Positions 55,653 to 62,508 of a stretch of 64,000 nt of DNA are shown here, one piece after another; position 1 is the first letter of the stretch, and every line of letters begins with the position of its first letter. This stretch comes from Oryzomonas japonica (GTDB lineage: Bacteria; Desulfobacterota; Desulfuromonadia; Geobacterales; Pseudopelobacteraceae), in assembly GCF_008802365.1 (NCBI RefSeq), contig NZ_VZQZ01000011.1, positions 1 through 64,000 of the forward strand, read 5' to 3'. Below the pieces are notes generated by a model. It did no database searches. It saw nothing but the letters and a program-made list of their open reading frames with translations, and was not told where the DNA came from. The position numbers and the translations under genes are program-made.

Positions 55653-56177
55653 TTACTTCTTCAACATTCTCTTCTTTGGTGATTTTTTATCATCCATCTT
55701 CATGGACATCATCTTATTCATTTTTTTAAACTGTTCGTCCGTCAGGATACTCCTCATCTCTTTCATGCCTTTCAGCATTTCCAAATGATGGGCCGTTTTT
55801 ATGTCGGCAATTTTTTTAACCGCCGCGCCGGCCTTTTCCAGGTCAAAATCCTTCACGTCCATGATTTCCATAAGCTCGATCTCTGCGATCTTCAGGTCAG
55901 CCTTAAATCTTGCCTGTTTCTTTTGCATTTCCCGATGGAGAGGTTTCATCTTCATGGTCTGATCTTCGGAAAGTCCCATCTTGTCGGCATGCTCGGCGCA
56001 CATGCCCACCATGTCGCCCATCTTGTCCATAGTGCCCATTTCCATCGTCTGTCCATGCATCGCAGTATGCTCGTTCGCGGTCATAGCCATCATCTGTGAA
56101 AAGGCCGGTGCCGGAACGCCGAGTGCCAGCAAAGCTGCAACTGCCGCCGCGAGAGACATGGAATAGAGTGTTTTCAT
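55653..56177 (-). CDS. Spy/CpxP-family periplasmic protein
   Basis: 174 residues, Met/His-rich, with a signal peptide (ending APAFSQ). The two LTxxQ-like motifs (GLSEDQTMKMKPL and ILTDEQFKKMNKM) and the all-helical makeup match Spy/CpxP envelope-stress chaperones; the Met/His content suggests copper or other metal binding. A repeated HTAMHGQTMEMGTMDKMGDM stretch lies in the N-terminal mature part. AAGGGG precedes the ATG. Confidence 0.8.
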   Translation of the reverse strand: MKTLYSMSLAAAVAALLALGVPAPAFSQMMAMTANEHTAMHGQTMEMGTMDKMGDMVGMCAEHADKMGLSEDQTMKMKPLHREMQKKQARFKADLKIAEIELMEIMDVKDFDLEKAGAAVKKIADIKTAHHLEMLKGMKEMRSILTDEQFKKMNKMMSMKMDDKKSPKKRMLKK

Positions 56178-56225
56178 GGTATGTTCCCCTTTTCATTGGT
56201 GTCAGGTCGATTTCTAAACTCTTTT

Positions 56226-56252
56226 ACTCCGAAGGCTCACGACCTTCGGAGT
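56226..56252. terminator. Perfect 10-bp hairpin between csbD-like and spy-like genes
   Basis: ACTCCGAAGG and CCTTCGGAGT flank a seven-base loop. Four T residues follow on the plus strand, but both flanking genes read on the minus strand, where no T-run follows. It may act as an mRNA-processing or stability hairpin rather than a terminator. Confidence 0.5.
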
Positions 56253-56304
56253 TTTGTGGCGTATTATGCAGGTGCCGTCCGGGCATCAGGGCATGCAGTT
56301 CTCA

Positions 56305-56484
56305 CTACTTCCCCACAACCTTCTTGACTTGTCCTATTTTTTCCTGGACCTTGCCAGCTATCCTTTCGCTGGTGCCTTCAGCTTCCAGCTTTGGATTATC
56401 GCTTACTTTCCCGGCGATCTCCTTAACCTTGCCTTCCACTTGGTGAAACACGCCTTGCGCTTTGTCCTTCGTGCTGGATTTCAT
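56305..56484 (-). CDS. CsbD-family stress protein
   Basis: 59 residues, MKSSTKDKAQGVFHQVEGKV opening and two KVKEIAGKV-type repeats: a typical CsbD protein, small, charged and helical, induced by general stress in many bacteria. Start at 56484 has GGGGAGG; an upstream in-frame ATG is part of that ribosome site. It lies just after the broken barrel gene and is likely expressed from sigma-54 promoter C. Confidence 0.9.
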   Translation of the reverse strand: MKSSTKDKAQGVFHQVEGKVKEIAGKVSDNPKLEAEGTSERIAGKVQEKIGQVKKVVGK

Positions 56485-56499
56485 GATATGCCTCCCCAC

Positions 56500-56743
56500 T
56501 TATTTTTGATTTGACGCTTGATCCGTTAGCCGAAGCCCTGCTTTCCGCAGGCGCTTGAGCGTTGCTTCTGGTCGCCTCTGGATGCCGCCGTTGAAATTAT
56601 CAAAGATCGAAAGAGTGGCCGGGGGAATAAATTCCCACCTTGAGCGCCACGTGGTTTGCGGGTTTCTCCGCCGCCGATGTCGGTGATGCGATGCCGATCC
56701 GGGCAACGGCAAGAATCAGTTACAGAATACTTGTCGTTTTCAT
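56500..56743 (-). pseudogene. Broken outer-membrane barrel gene (start fragment)
   Basis: A good start (CAGGGAGG then ATG at 56743) opens MKTTSIL and hits an in-frame stop at codon 8. Ignoring the stop, the same frame continues with a signal-peptide-like stretch and HVALKVGIYSPGHSFDL, then needs a shift to reach DNFNGGIQ. The KVGIYSP opening is typical of small barrel proteins in Geobacter-like genomes (inference). One nonsense codon, one frameshift and loss of the rest make it a remnant. Confidence 0.55.
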
Positions 56744-56824
56744 TAGCGCCTCCCTGACATGATGATAAGTTTCTTCGCTGCCAAATAGTTCCCACTCGTA
56801 AAGTTCTCTGTGCTGCTTTTTCAT
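56720..56824 (-). CDS. Possible 34-aa leader/small protein
   Basis: Begins MKKQHRELYEWELFGSEET at 56824 with an excellent AGGAGG site seven bases upstream, and ends at the nonsense codon inside the barrel remnant (same frame). It is the first frame after sigma-54 promoter C. It could be a real small protein, a translated leader for the following gene, or the N-terminus of a longer broken gene. Confidence 0.4.
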   Translation of the reverse strand: MKKQHRELYEWELFGSEETYHHVREALMKTTSIL

Positions 56825-56903
56825 GGCCTACCTCCTAGAATAACAACAACCAAACTCTTGCAGAAAGTACGACCCTGTTCATGTTCTGCAAAGAAAGGTA
56901 CAT

Positions 56904-57049
56904 CGCAACGAACATGCCAGAGGAAAACGGCGAGCTATGGGGATTCAAGTATTCGATTGTACAGTGGTAAATGGTAAGGGATGGTTTTGGGGGCGGATGA
57001 AACCGTCAGTGCCATCCATCATATTTAACATAACTGCCATATATGACGG
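56904..57049 (-). promoter_or_regulatory. Sigma-54 promoter with upstream activating site, copy C
   Basis: Minus-strand TGGCATGTTCGTTGCG at 56904-56919. Activator site at 57016-57049 with CCGTCATATATGGCAG at one end and AATATGATGG at the other; centres 121 bp apart. It reads into the 34-aa frame, the broken barrel gene and csbD. Confidence 0.85.
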
Positions 57050-57175
57050 ACGGTGCCGGGATAGCAGGTAAGCAAGAAAAAGGTTCGTCTGCGTTGACGA
57101 GGCACTGTCCATGATAACTGGCTAATTACCATTCGATGCCAAGGATCGGAAAAGTTCGGATTGTTAGAATCTGTC

Positions 57176-57205
57176 AAAAAAAGGCGGCACGGAGTTTACC
57201 GTACC
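57176..57205 (-). terminator. Rho-independent terminator after the monooxygenase gene
   Basis: On the minus strand GGTACGG-TAAACT-CCGTGCC (one G-T pair) is followed within three bases by seven T residues. It closes the single-gene unit started by sigma-54 promoter D and insulates copy C. Confidence 0.7.
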
Positions 57206-57253
57206 GTTCCAACATCTCTTCCCTGGTGTGCGATGGGCTCCACTGGCCGCTTA

Positions 57254-57577
57254 TCAACACGCCCGTGCCGTTTGTATCGCCTCTAACCCCGCCGAGGAGG
57301 AAATGGTGTTGAATCTGATCTCCGGCTCCTTGTCGAGCAGCTTCATGGCACCGATCAAAACACCGAAATGGGCGGACCTCAGATGGGTGCCCAGGTCCTC
57401 GCTGCTCTTCCACTCCTCCTTGAAGAAAAGAACGTTTTCAGCCTCGACATCCCTGTAGCAATTGCAGCTGATACACCCCTGCTCATGCCGAATCGGACCG
57501 AGTATCGCTGTAAAGGTTTGCAGGACCTCTTTCCATTTTTCCGGTGGCACGGTTATCGTGATGGTCGCATCGATCAT
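57254..57577 (-). CDS. Putative quinol monooxygenase (ABM domain)
   Basis: 107 residues of the antibiotic-biosynthesis-monooxygenase fold, related to YgiN: TITVPPEKWKEVLQTF, GPIRHEQGCISCNCYRDVEAENVLFFKEEWKS and THLRSAHFGVLIGAMKLL. Such small dimeric ferredoxin-like proteins oxidise quinols or act in redox stress without a cofactor. AAGGAAA precedes the ATG. It is the sole gene behind sigma-54 promoter D, with a 174-base leader. Confidence 0.85.
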   Translation of the reverse strand: MIDATITITVPPEKWKEVLQTFTAILGPIRHEQGCISCNCYRDVEAENVLFFKEEWKSSEDLGTHLRSAHFGVLIGAMKLLDKEPEIRFNTISSSAGLEAIQTARAC

Positions 57578-57750
57578 GGATTTTTTCCTTGTGGCATGAT
57601 GTGAAGTGACGAGGGAAACCTTGCGGCCTCAGCCTGAACTCCCGTAAGCCATGGCAATACACCTTTCGTCGTTATTCATTTATAGACTGACGTGAAGTCT
57701 GATTTTCACGAATGATCCTGCAATCAAATTGTGTTCTGTGAACGATACAG

Positions 57751-57887
57751 CGCAACAATCGAGCCAGAGAGTAATTGCAGGAGCATCGAGCCTAATGGGC
57801 CTATTTTAAAAGGAAAAACGCATACTGGGCTATGGGGAAACCGCCAGCGGAATCCGCCATATTTTACATGGCTGCCATATATGACGG
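57751..57887 (-). promoter_or_regulatory. Sigma-54 promoter with upstream activating site, copy D
   Basis: Minus-strand TGGCTCGATTGTTGCG at 57751-57766. Activator site at 57854-57887 (CCGTCATATATGGCAG and AATATGGCGG ends); centres 112 bp apart. The flank ATTCCGCTGGCGGTTT just inside the site is also shared by other copies. Drives the monooxygenase. Confidence 0.85.
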
Positions 57888-57944
57888 ATACCGTTGAGGG
57901 AAGAGCCTTTCGCATCCACAATCCAGGGGGCGTGCCGGCGCCGG

Positions 57945-59474
57945 TCAGGCGGCCTGCCACCAGCCGTGATAGCTGAACGGCACGTGGTGCCGGAGATGGA
58001 TGCATGCCAGCGGACCGTCCTGGATATGTTCCGCATCCAGCAACGCCAGAAAACTTCTGCCGGTTCCGCCGTCGTAACATTCGGACAGGACCCAACCTTC
58101 CTCGGGAAGCGCCCCCGGTCGAGGTACAAACATTGGTTCGCTGCAAAAGGTACCTGCTCCGAAATCAATGCGGTCAATGCGACCGGTCAGGATGCTGAGC
58201 CGGGCCAGTCCGGTCCAGAAAAAAGCGCCCGTGCTGGCCTCGGCCATCCAGGCATGGCCGTAGGTATGGCAGAGGCGGCGCGGGTCTATGCGTGGCCACT
58301 CGAAACTCCCTGGGGAGAGGGGTTCCATCGTCAGCCGTTTTCGAGCGATATCGATACGATATCGCCGCAGGAGGCCCGGGTAGCGGTGTTCCCCTTCGCG
58401 CCCCTGCATGACGGCGCTGATGACCGGGTCTTTGCCGACAAAATGGTCCGGGTTGTCGTAGCCGATGAAGTCGGCGATGATCCCGACCCTGTCGTCACTG
58501 GCATTGATCGAGTGCCACATGAAGCAGGCTGGAGCTTCGAGCTGAAAGGGGGCCTGTGCCGGGTCGCGGGGGATCACCAGGATCAGGTTGCCCTTCTCAG
58601 GCCTCCAGCGCAGCGAGTCGGAGATACTGCGAAAACCGAGCAGGGCCGGCCAGAAGTCGATCTCCACCGGCTGCAGGCTGATGATCAGATAACGGGAGGA
58701 GGCGAACCAGTCGTGGATATAGACAAAGCGCGGCATTGCCAGTGCGCGGTGGTAGTTGAGCCGGCCGTCGCGCAGGAATACGGTGATGTGCAGCACGGGG
58801 GTGGCCCCGTACCGGACACCGAAATGCATCCATTCTCCGGTCAGGGGATCGATCTTGGAATGGGCCGAATAGATGGTGTCCTCAGGAGGGACGCCGAGGG
58901 AGGTTTCACCGATGGTCTCAAGGGTAGCCGGGTCGAGCGCATAGGGGTACGACGATTCGTCAAAGGCGTAGAGCTTTCCATTGACCAGATAGATCGTGAT
59001 TCCTGCCTGGCTCTTGAGCCCCTCGGTCACCCAGAAATTGGCCGGCCAGCCACCGGGCGCCTGGGTGCTCCAGGAAGGGTGGATAAAACGCCCTGCCGCA
59101 GCCTCTGCCTTGTATTTGTCGGTCTGTACGAAGCGCGAACGGTAGTGGACGCCGTTCTCGTGGAAGCGGAAGTGCTGGATCAGACCGTCACCGTCAAGGA
59201 TGGTCCGTTTGCGCAGACCTGCTCGCTCGAACAGACCGGGGCCGTTGCGGTAGAGAGCCCCCCGTAGATCGTCAGGTATTCTTCCGACGATGCGGGCCTC
59301 GTAGTCCTGTTTGATCGGAAGCGACTCTGCCAGGCCGTGGTAGGGAAGGCGATTCAGGCTGGCGACGAGGCCCGAGTCCAATCTGAGCGGAAGGCTGGCT
59401 GCGCATCCGCCCGTCGCCAGCCCTGTTGCGGAAAGGGCCGCTGTTTTCAGAAAGTCTCTGCGATTCAAGGACAA
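57945..59474 (-). CDS. Carotenoid oxygenase family protein with Tat-lipoprotein signal
   Basis: 509 residues. Starts with NRRDFLKTAALSATGLATGGC: a twin-arginine motif plus a lipobox, so it is probably exported folded and lipid-anchored. The body is a carotenoid-cleavage/lignostilbene dioxygenase beta-propeller; four iron-binding His sites are visible in YSAHSKID, YIHDWF, FMWHSIN and SYHGWW, with the RNGPGLFE opening. Exported members of this family are unusual. Start is TTG with a weak site. It follows the small aromatic protein by 15 bases and is the last gene before activator site D. Confidence 0.85.
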   Translation of the reverse strand: MSLNRRDFLKTAALSATGLATGGCAASLPLRLDSGLVASLNRLPYHGLAESLPIKQDYEARIVGRIPDDLRGALYRNGPGLFERAGLRKRTILDGDGLIQHFRFHENGVHYRSRFVQTDKYKAEAAAGRFIHPSWSTQAPGGWPANFWVTEGLKSQAGITIYLVNGKLYAFDESSYPYALDPATLETIGETSLGVPPEDTIYSAHSKIDPLTGEWMHFGVRYGATPVLHITVFLRDGRLNYHRALAMPRFVYIHDWFASSRYLIISLQPVEIDFWPALLGFRSISDSLRWRPEKGNLILVIPRDPAQAPFQLEAPACFMWHSINASDDRVGIIADFIGYDNPDHFVGKDPVISAVMQGREGEHRYPGLLRRYRIDIARKRLTMEPLSPGSFEWPRIDPRRLCHTYGHAWMAEASTGAFFWTGLARLSILTGRIDRIDFGAGTFCSEPMFVPRPGALPEEGWVLSECYDGGTGRSFLALLDAEHIQDGPLACIHLRHHVPFSYHGWWQAA

Positions 59475-59489
59475 TGCCCCCGCAGGGCG

Positions 59490-59816
59490 TCATCTTCCCT
59501 CATGATCATGTCTGAATTCCCCGCCCTGTTCACCTCTGCCCCGGTATCGGATCTCTCGTGGCCAGTGGGACCTGGGCAACTCCGTCCAGGGGCCGTTCCG
59601 CGATGTGGCATACTGCCAGCGGTTGTTCTGGTAGAAATAATGATAGCCGCTCTGGTAGTAGTACGGTTCCGCATCCAACTCGACGATTGCCGGAAGAGGC
59701 GGCACCAGGGGCGTTACGGCCACGCCGTAGCCCCCCGGTCCTGGCGACAGCATGCACGCGGCAAGCATGAAAACCGCGAACGACGCGACAACAGTCATAG
59801 AGAGTACATTTTTCAT
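59490..59816 (-). CDS. Small aromatic-rich lipoprotein
   Basis: 108 residues from the ATG at 59816 (GGAGGAG upstream). Lipoprotein-type signal ending LAAC at about residue 18, then a Pro-rich stretch and the segment EPYYYQSGYHYFYQNNRWQ with GPWTELPRSHWP. Similar aromatic modules occur in surface proteins of this group; compare the protein at 54711-55583. Function unknown. Coupled to the carotenoid oxygenase gene. Confidence 0.7.
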   Translation of the reverse strand: MKNVLSMTVVASFAVFMLAACMLSPGPGGYGVAVTPLVPPLPAIVELDAEPYYYQSGYHYFYQNNRWQYATSRNGPWTELPRSHWPREIRYRGRGEQGGEFRHDHEGR

Positions 59817-60002
59817 AGCTCCTCCGAGACAACAAGAACTCTCCTCTAAAAACCGTTGCTTACTCGCTGCCAAACATCGCATGAAGAGTAAGCAACGGTC
59901 CACGAAAGCTTACAACACAACAGCCATAACAGCTTTACATTGCTATCGGCATATCATTAATTCCTGCCTTCATTCTCTGATATGCCTTTGTTTCGGGAGA
60001 AC

Positions 60003-60566
60003 CTACCGGTACCTGTTCAGATCCTTTTCCAGGGAATCAAGCCGCCGGGAAATGTCTGCTCTCTCTCCGGACGCAGCGAATCTGCCGTCTTCCGTCATCC
60101 GCAAATATTCTCTTCGAATGGAGTCCAGTCTGGCCTGATACTCTCTTCCCTCTGTCGGAGGCAAGCGTCCGCTGGTTCTTCCATCGTCAATTCCCCTCTG
60201 GAGTGTGACGATCCTGTCCGCATTCATCGGTTCCTCAATCTTCACAGGACGGGAAAAGGCCCTGTTTATCTCTTCTCCAAGCACATCAAGCCTTGTATTG
60301 AGGTTGTTCCATTCGGTCGCGGGGACCTTTTTGTCTCTCAACTCCGTGTAATCTGTCCGGATCCCCTTCAGCGTCTTCAGAAACATCTGGGATTGATCGG
60401 GGGAAAGCGCGCCGGTTTTCAGACCATCTCCAATCTTTTCCTGGATTACAACCATCTTGTTCTCGGCATTTCTTTCCGAATCGGGCCATGTGTGCATGGT
60501 GGCGCAGCCCGAAAACAACGCCAACCCCGAAACCATCGCCATTGTCATAAAAATGAGCTTCTTCAT
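60003..60566 (-). CDS. Hypothetical helical lipoprotein
   Basis: 187 residues. Lipoprotein signal with FSGC at about residue 20, mature chain almost wholly charged helix with repeated LDSIRREYLRM-like units and no cysteines. No family recognised. AGGAGG precedes the ATG. It is between the DUF3309 gene (85 bases upstream) and the aromatic lipoprotein, probably within the transcript of sigma-54 promoter E. Confidence 0.65.
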   Translation of the reverse strand: MKKLIFMTMAMVSGLALFSGCATMHTWPDSERNAENKMVVIQEKIGDGLKTGALSPDQSQMFLKTLKGIRTDYTELRDKKVPATEWNNLNTRLDVLGEEINRAFSRPVKIEEPMNADRIVTLQRGIDDGRTSGRLPPTEGREYQARLDSIRREYLRMTEDGRFAASGERADISRRLDSLEKDLNRYR

Positions 60567-60651
60567 GTTGTTCCTCCTGTCTTTGGGTTAGCAGAATGGC
60601 AGGTCCATGCCCGCCACACCGCTTTTGCGAATTTCTGCACGTTTCGAACGC

Positions 60652-60807
60652 CTAAAGCCGGCCAAGCACCAACAGAATGATCAAGATCAAAAGGATCAAG
60701 CCGAGCCCGCCGCTCGGGTAGTACCCCCACTGCCGGCTGTGAGGCCAGGTGGGCAGCGCACCGAGCACCATCAAAATCACGACGACGATCAAAACTGTTC
60801 CTAGCAT
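60652..60807 (-). CDS. DUF3309-family small membrane protein
   Basis: 51 residues, MLGTVLIVVVILMVLGALP then WPHSRQWGYYPSGGLGLILL: the DUF3309 pattern of two membrane helices around a Trp/Tyr-Gly loop. The ATG at 60807 has AAGGAGAAA upstream. Common in proteobacteria among stress and envelope genes, function unknown. First gene behind sigma-54 promoter E. Confidence 0.88.
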   Translation of the reverse strand: MLGTVLIVVVILMVLGALPTWPHSRQWGYYPSGGLGLILLILIILLVLGRL

Positions 60808-60925
60808 AGTGTTTCTCCTTGTATAAGCTAACCAATCGTCCGGCGGCGGCCCTTTGGAAGGCAACTTTTCGCCCAGGCTTTCACGGAAGACGCGATCGTA
60901 TTTTTGCGCTGTCAAAAAGAGAAAT

Positions 60926-61069
60926 CGCAACTACTATGCCAGTGGCCTCCGGCGGGTTTTGAGAGTTCAAGAGGCTGATTATGAAGGATAAATTTGGAAT
61001 ACCGGGGTGGGGCTGGAGGTAAAACCACAGCTAAATCCATCATATTTGGCATAATTGCCATATATGGCG
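60926..61069 (-). promoter_or_regulatory. Sigma-54 promoter with upstream activating site, copy E
   Basis: Minus-strand TGGCATAGTAGTTGCG at 60926-60941. The activator site at 61036-61069 is the most symmetric copy: outer halves CCGCCATAT and ATATGATGG, inner halves TGGCA and TGCCA around ATTA. Centres are 119 bp apart. Drives DUF3309, the helical lipoprotein and perhaps the genes to 57945. Confidence 0.88.
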
Positions 61070-61135
61070 GACCACGCTGACGGCTGTTCAGGGTAAGTCT
61101 TGCGGGCCGACGGTGCGATGAGTGTAATATCTGCC

Positions 61136-61176
61136 CAAAACGAATGAAGGCGTTGCATCCGCAGCGCCTTCATTCG
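61136..61176 (-). terminator. Rho-independent terminator after the PEP-CTERM gene
   Basis: Perfect 12-bp stem CGAATGAAGGCG / CGCCTTCATTCG with a 12-base loop, followed on the minus strand by four T residues. Lies 22 bases past the PEP-CTERM stop and before activator site E. Confidence 0.75.
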
Positions 61177-61197
61177 CCAAACTGCAGCCGGTATGGG

Positions 61198-61383
61198 TCA
61201 GGCTTCAAGATTGTTCATGCGGCGTTTACTGTAGACGACAAGCGCGAACATGCCTATGCCGAGTAGTACCATGGTACCGGGCTCGGGTACGGCCTGCGAG
61301 TAATCGATAGTATATGCGCTTGCCACCGTGTTGAGCCCCAGTATCAACGCTCCCCCTGCCAGTAGTTCTGTTATTTTTTTCAT
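61198..61383 (-). CDS. Mini PEP-CTERM protein (signal peptide plus sorting tail)
   Basis: 61 residues: signal peptide (MKKITELLAGGALILG...SAYT), about ten mature residues, then VPEPGTMVLLGIGMFALVVYSKRRM, the PEP motif, helix and basic tail recognised by exosortase. Normal PEP-CTERM proteins carry a sizeable domain between the two signals; here it is nearly absent, so the gene is either a genuine mini-protein or an internal deletion. GGAG precedes the ATG. No exosortase gene is in the window. Driven by sigma-54 promoter F. Confidence 0.85.
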   Translation of the reverse strand: MKKITELLAGGALILGLNTVASAYTIDYSQAVPEPGTMVLLGIGMFALVVYSKRRMNNLEA

Positions 61384-61435
61384 AATTACATTCTCCTTTT
61401 AACGGTACTCCCTCACACGGGCTTAAAAGGTATAT

Positions 61436-61582
61436 CGCAACGAGTACGCCAAAGTGGGCCAGAGGGCATCATGGATGCAACAGGCTGAATGAACAGGGAT
61501 AAATTGAGAGAGGGCGTGCAGGTAAAAGAATAAACCGTCAACAAAGCCCTTCAACTTTGGCATAACTGCACTATATGGCGGA
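61436..61582 (-). promoter_or_regulatory. Sigma-54 promoter with upstream activating site, copy F
   Basis: Minus-strand TGGCGTACTCGTTGCG at 61436-61451. Activator site at 61549-61582 (left half CCGCCATATAGTGCAG, right part TTATGCCAAAGTTG); centres 122 bp apart. Reads into the PEP-CTERM mini-protein. Confidence 0.85.
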
Positions 61583-61675
61583 CCACGCTGATGGCTTTTG
61601 GATGCATATCATATTACGATTCAAGGCATCATCTTGGCAAAACGTGCAGCACCTTCTCTTTGCGTCTTGATTTCA

Positions 61676-62074
61676 TCACTTATTCCTTATGTGGAATTTG
61701 CCCAAAAGCATTTCTATTATATCGTTTTTCAGGTAACTCTGATTGATGGCATCCCGAGCCCAGGCTTCATTGCACCGGGCCAATACCGTTGCGGCCCCTT
61801 CCGCCACCGCCGGAATATTGCTCCAGAGAGCGTTACGGATCGACCGTAGTTCGTTGGGGTCGTTGTTTGCCTCGCCGGTTAGCTCCCGGCAATGGCGGCA
61901 GAGCATCGCGAGCGTATCCATGTTGGGTGACAGGCCGGGCTGGTAATCCCATACCCGTAGATCTTCCGTACTCCCGCACCATTCGCACTTGAACCCGGAC
62001 CGTTTACCGATGGATCTGCCGAAGGAATTGATGGCGTCAATACGTTCATTGTTTGCCCGGTATCTCTTCGACAT
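61676..62074 (-). CDS. PhnA-like zinc-ribbon protein
   Basis: 132 residues. CEWCGSTEDLRVWDY and LCRHCREL form a two-pair Cys zinc ribbon about 30 residues apart, followed by NELRSIRNALWSNIPAVAE, which resembles the N-terminal part of PhnA-domain proteins. No nuclease HNH histidines are seen. Function unknown. It has a GGCAGG site and begins 12 bases after the ParB-like gene ends, so the two are probably co-transcribed. Confidence 0.6.
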   Translation of the reverse strand: MSKRYRANNERIDAINSFGRSIGKRSGFKCEWCGSTEDLRVWDYQPGLSPNMDTLAMLCRHCRELTGEANNDPNELRSIRNALWSNIPAVAEGAATVLARCNEAWARDAINQSYLKNDIIEMLLGKFHIRNK

Positions 62075-62086
62075 GCCTGCCTCGAT

Positions 62087-62458
62087 TCAGACGATCTTGC
62101 ACGGGATCAATTCATCCTCGTTGAACGAATAGACTGCACACATGCGGTGGTAACCATCCGCAATAATGACTTTGCCGTTGCGACCGTCTCTTACCAGCAG
62201 AATTGGCGACAACGACTTTCCGTCTTCGATTTTACCGCGGTCTTTCTCTACCTGGGAATTGCTGATCCCCAGCAACGACAACCCCGACGCCCTGAATATG
62301 TCCTTGGCCTTGAACGGGGAGACCGGGGTTGACTTCAGCTTGCTCACGATCGCCTCAACGGTCATTTTGTCATAGATGAGCGTGAGGTATGACTCCGCCG
62401 CCGGGTAGTTTTTTTCCTCGGGTTCCGGCAGCCATTTGATCTCGATCTGTTTACCCAT
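62087..62458 (-). CDS. ParB/sulfiredoxin-like domain protein
   Basis: 123 residues from the ATG at 62458, which has TAAGGAG upstream. The C-terminal half shows LLVRDGRNGKVIIADGYHRMCAVY, the ParB/Srx nucleotide-binding motif (G-x-H-R), without a DNA-binding helix-turn-helix. Small stand-alone ParB-like proteins occur next to diverse genes; the partner here is the PhnA-like protein. Role unknown; not chromosome partitioning. Confidence 0.7.
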   Translation of the reverse strand: MGKQIEIKWLPEPEEKNYPAAESYLTLIYDKMTVEAIVSKLKSTPVSPFKAKDIFRASGLSLLGISNSQVEKDRGKIEDGKSLSPILLVRDGRNGKVIIADGYHRMCAVYSFNEDELIPCKIV

Positions 62459-62508
62459 GGCGCGGCTCCTTACCTCAGGTTGATGTATCCCGTTGATGAT
62501 AGCGACGT

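Noticed and set aside
57174-57413. Minus-strand frame ending in TREEMLERYGKLRAAFF after the monooxygenase stop
   Set aside because: Its end coincides with the terminator stem and it overlaps the monooxygenase in another frame; no separate gene supported.
57830-58177. Reading frames over the end of the carotenoid oxygenase gene and activator site D that look like peptides of the VIYGS-type family
   Set aside because: They are shadows of the real gene plus translation of the palindromic regulatory site; no ribosome site or independent start.
60979-61173. 64-codon minus-strand frame containing the AIYGNYAKYDG segment
   Set aside because: It covers the terminator and activator site E; coding is explained by the regulatory repeat and it has no convincing start.
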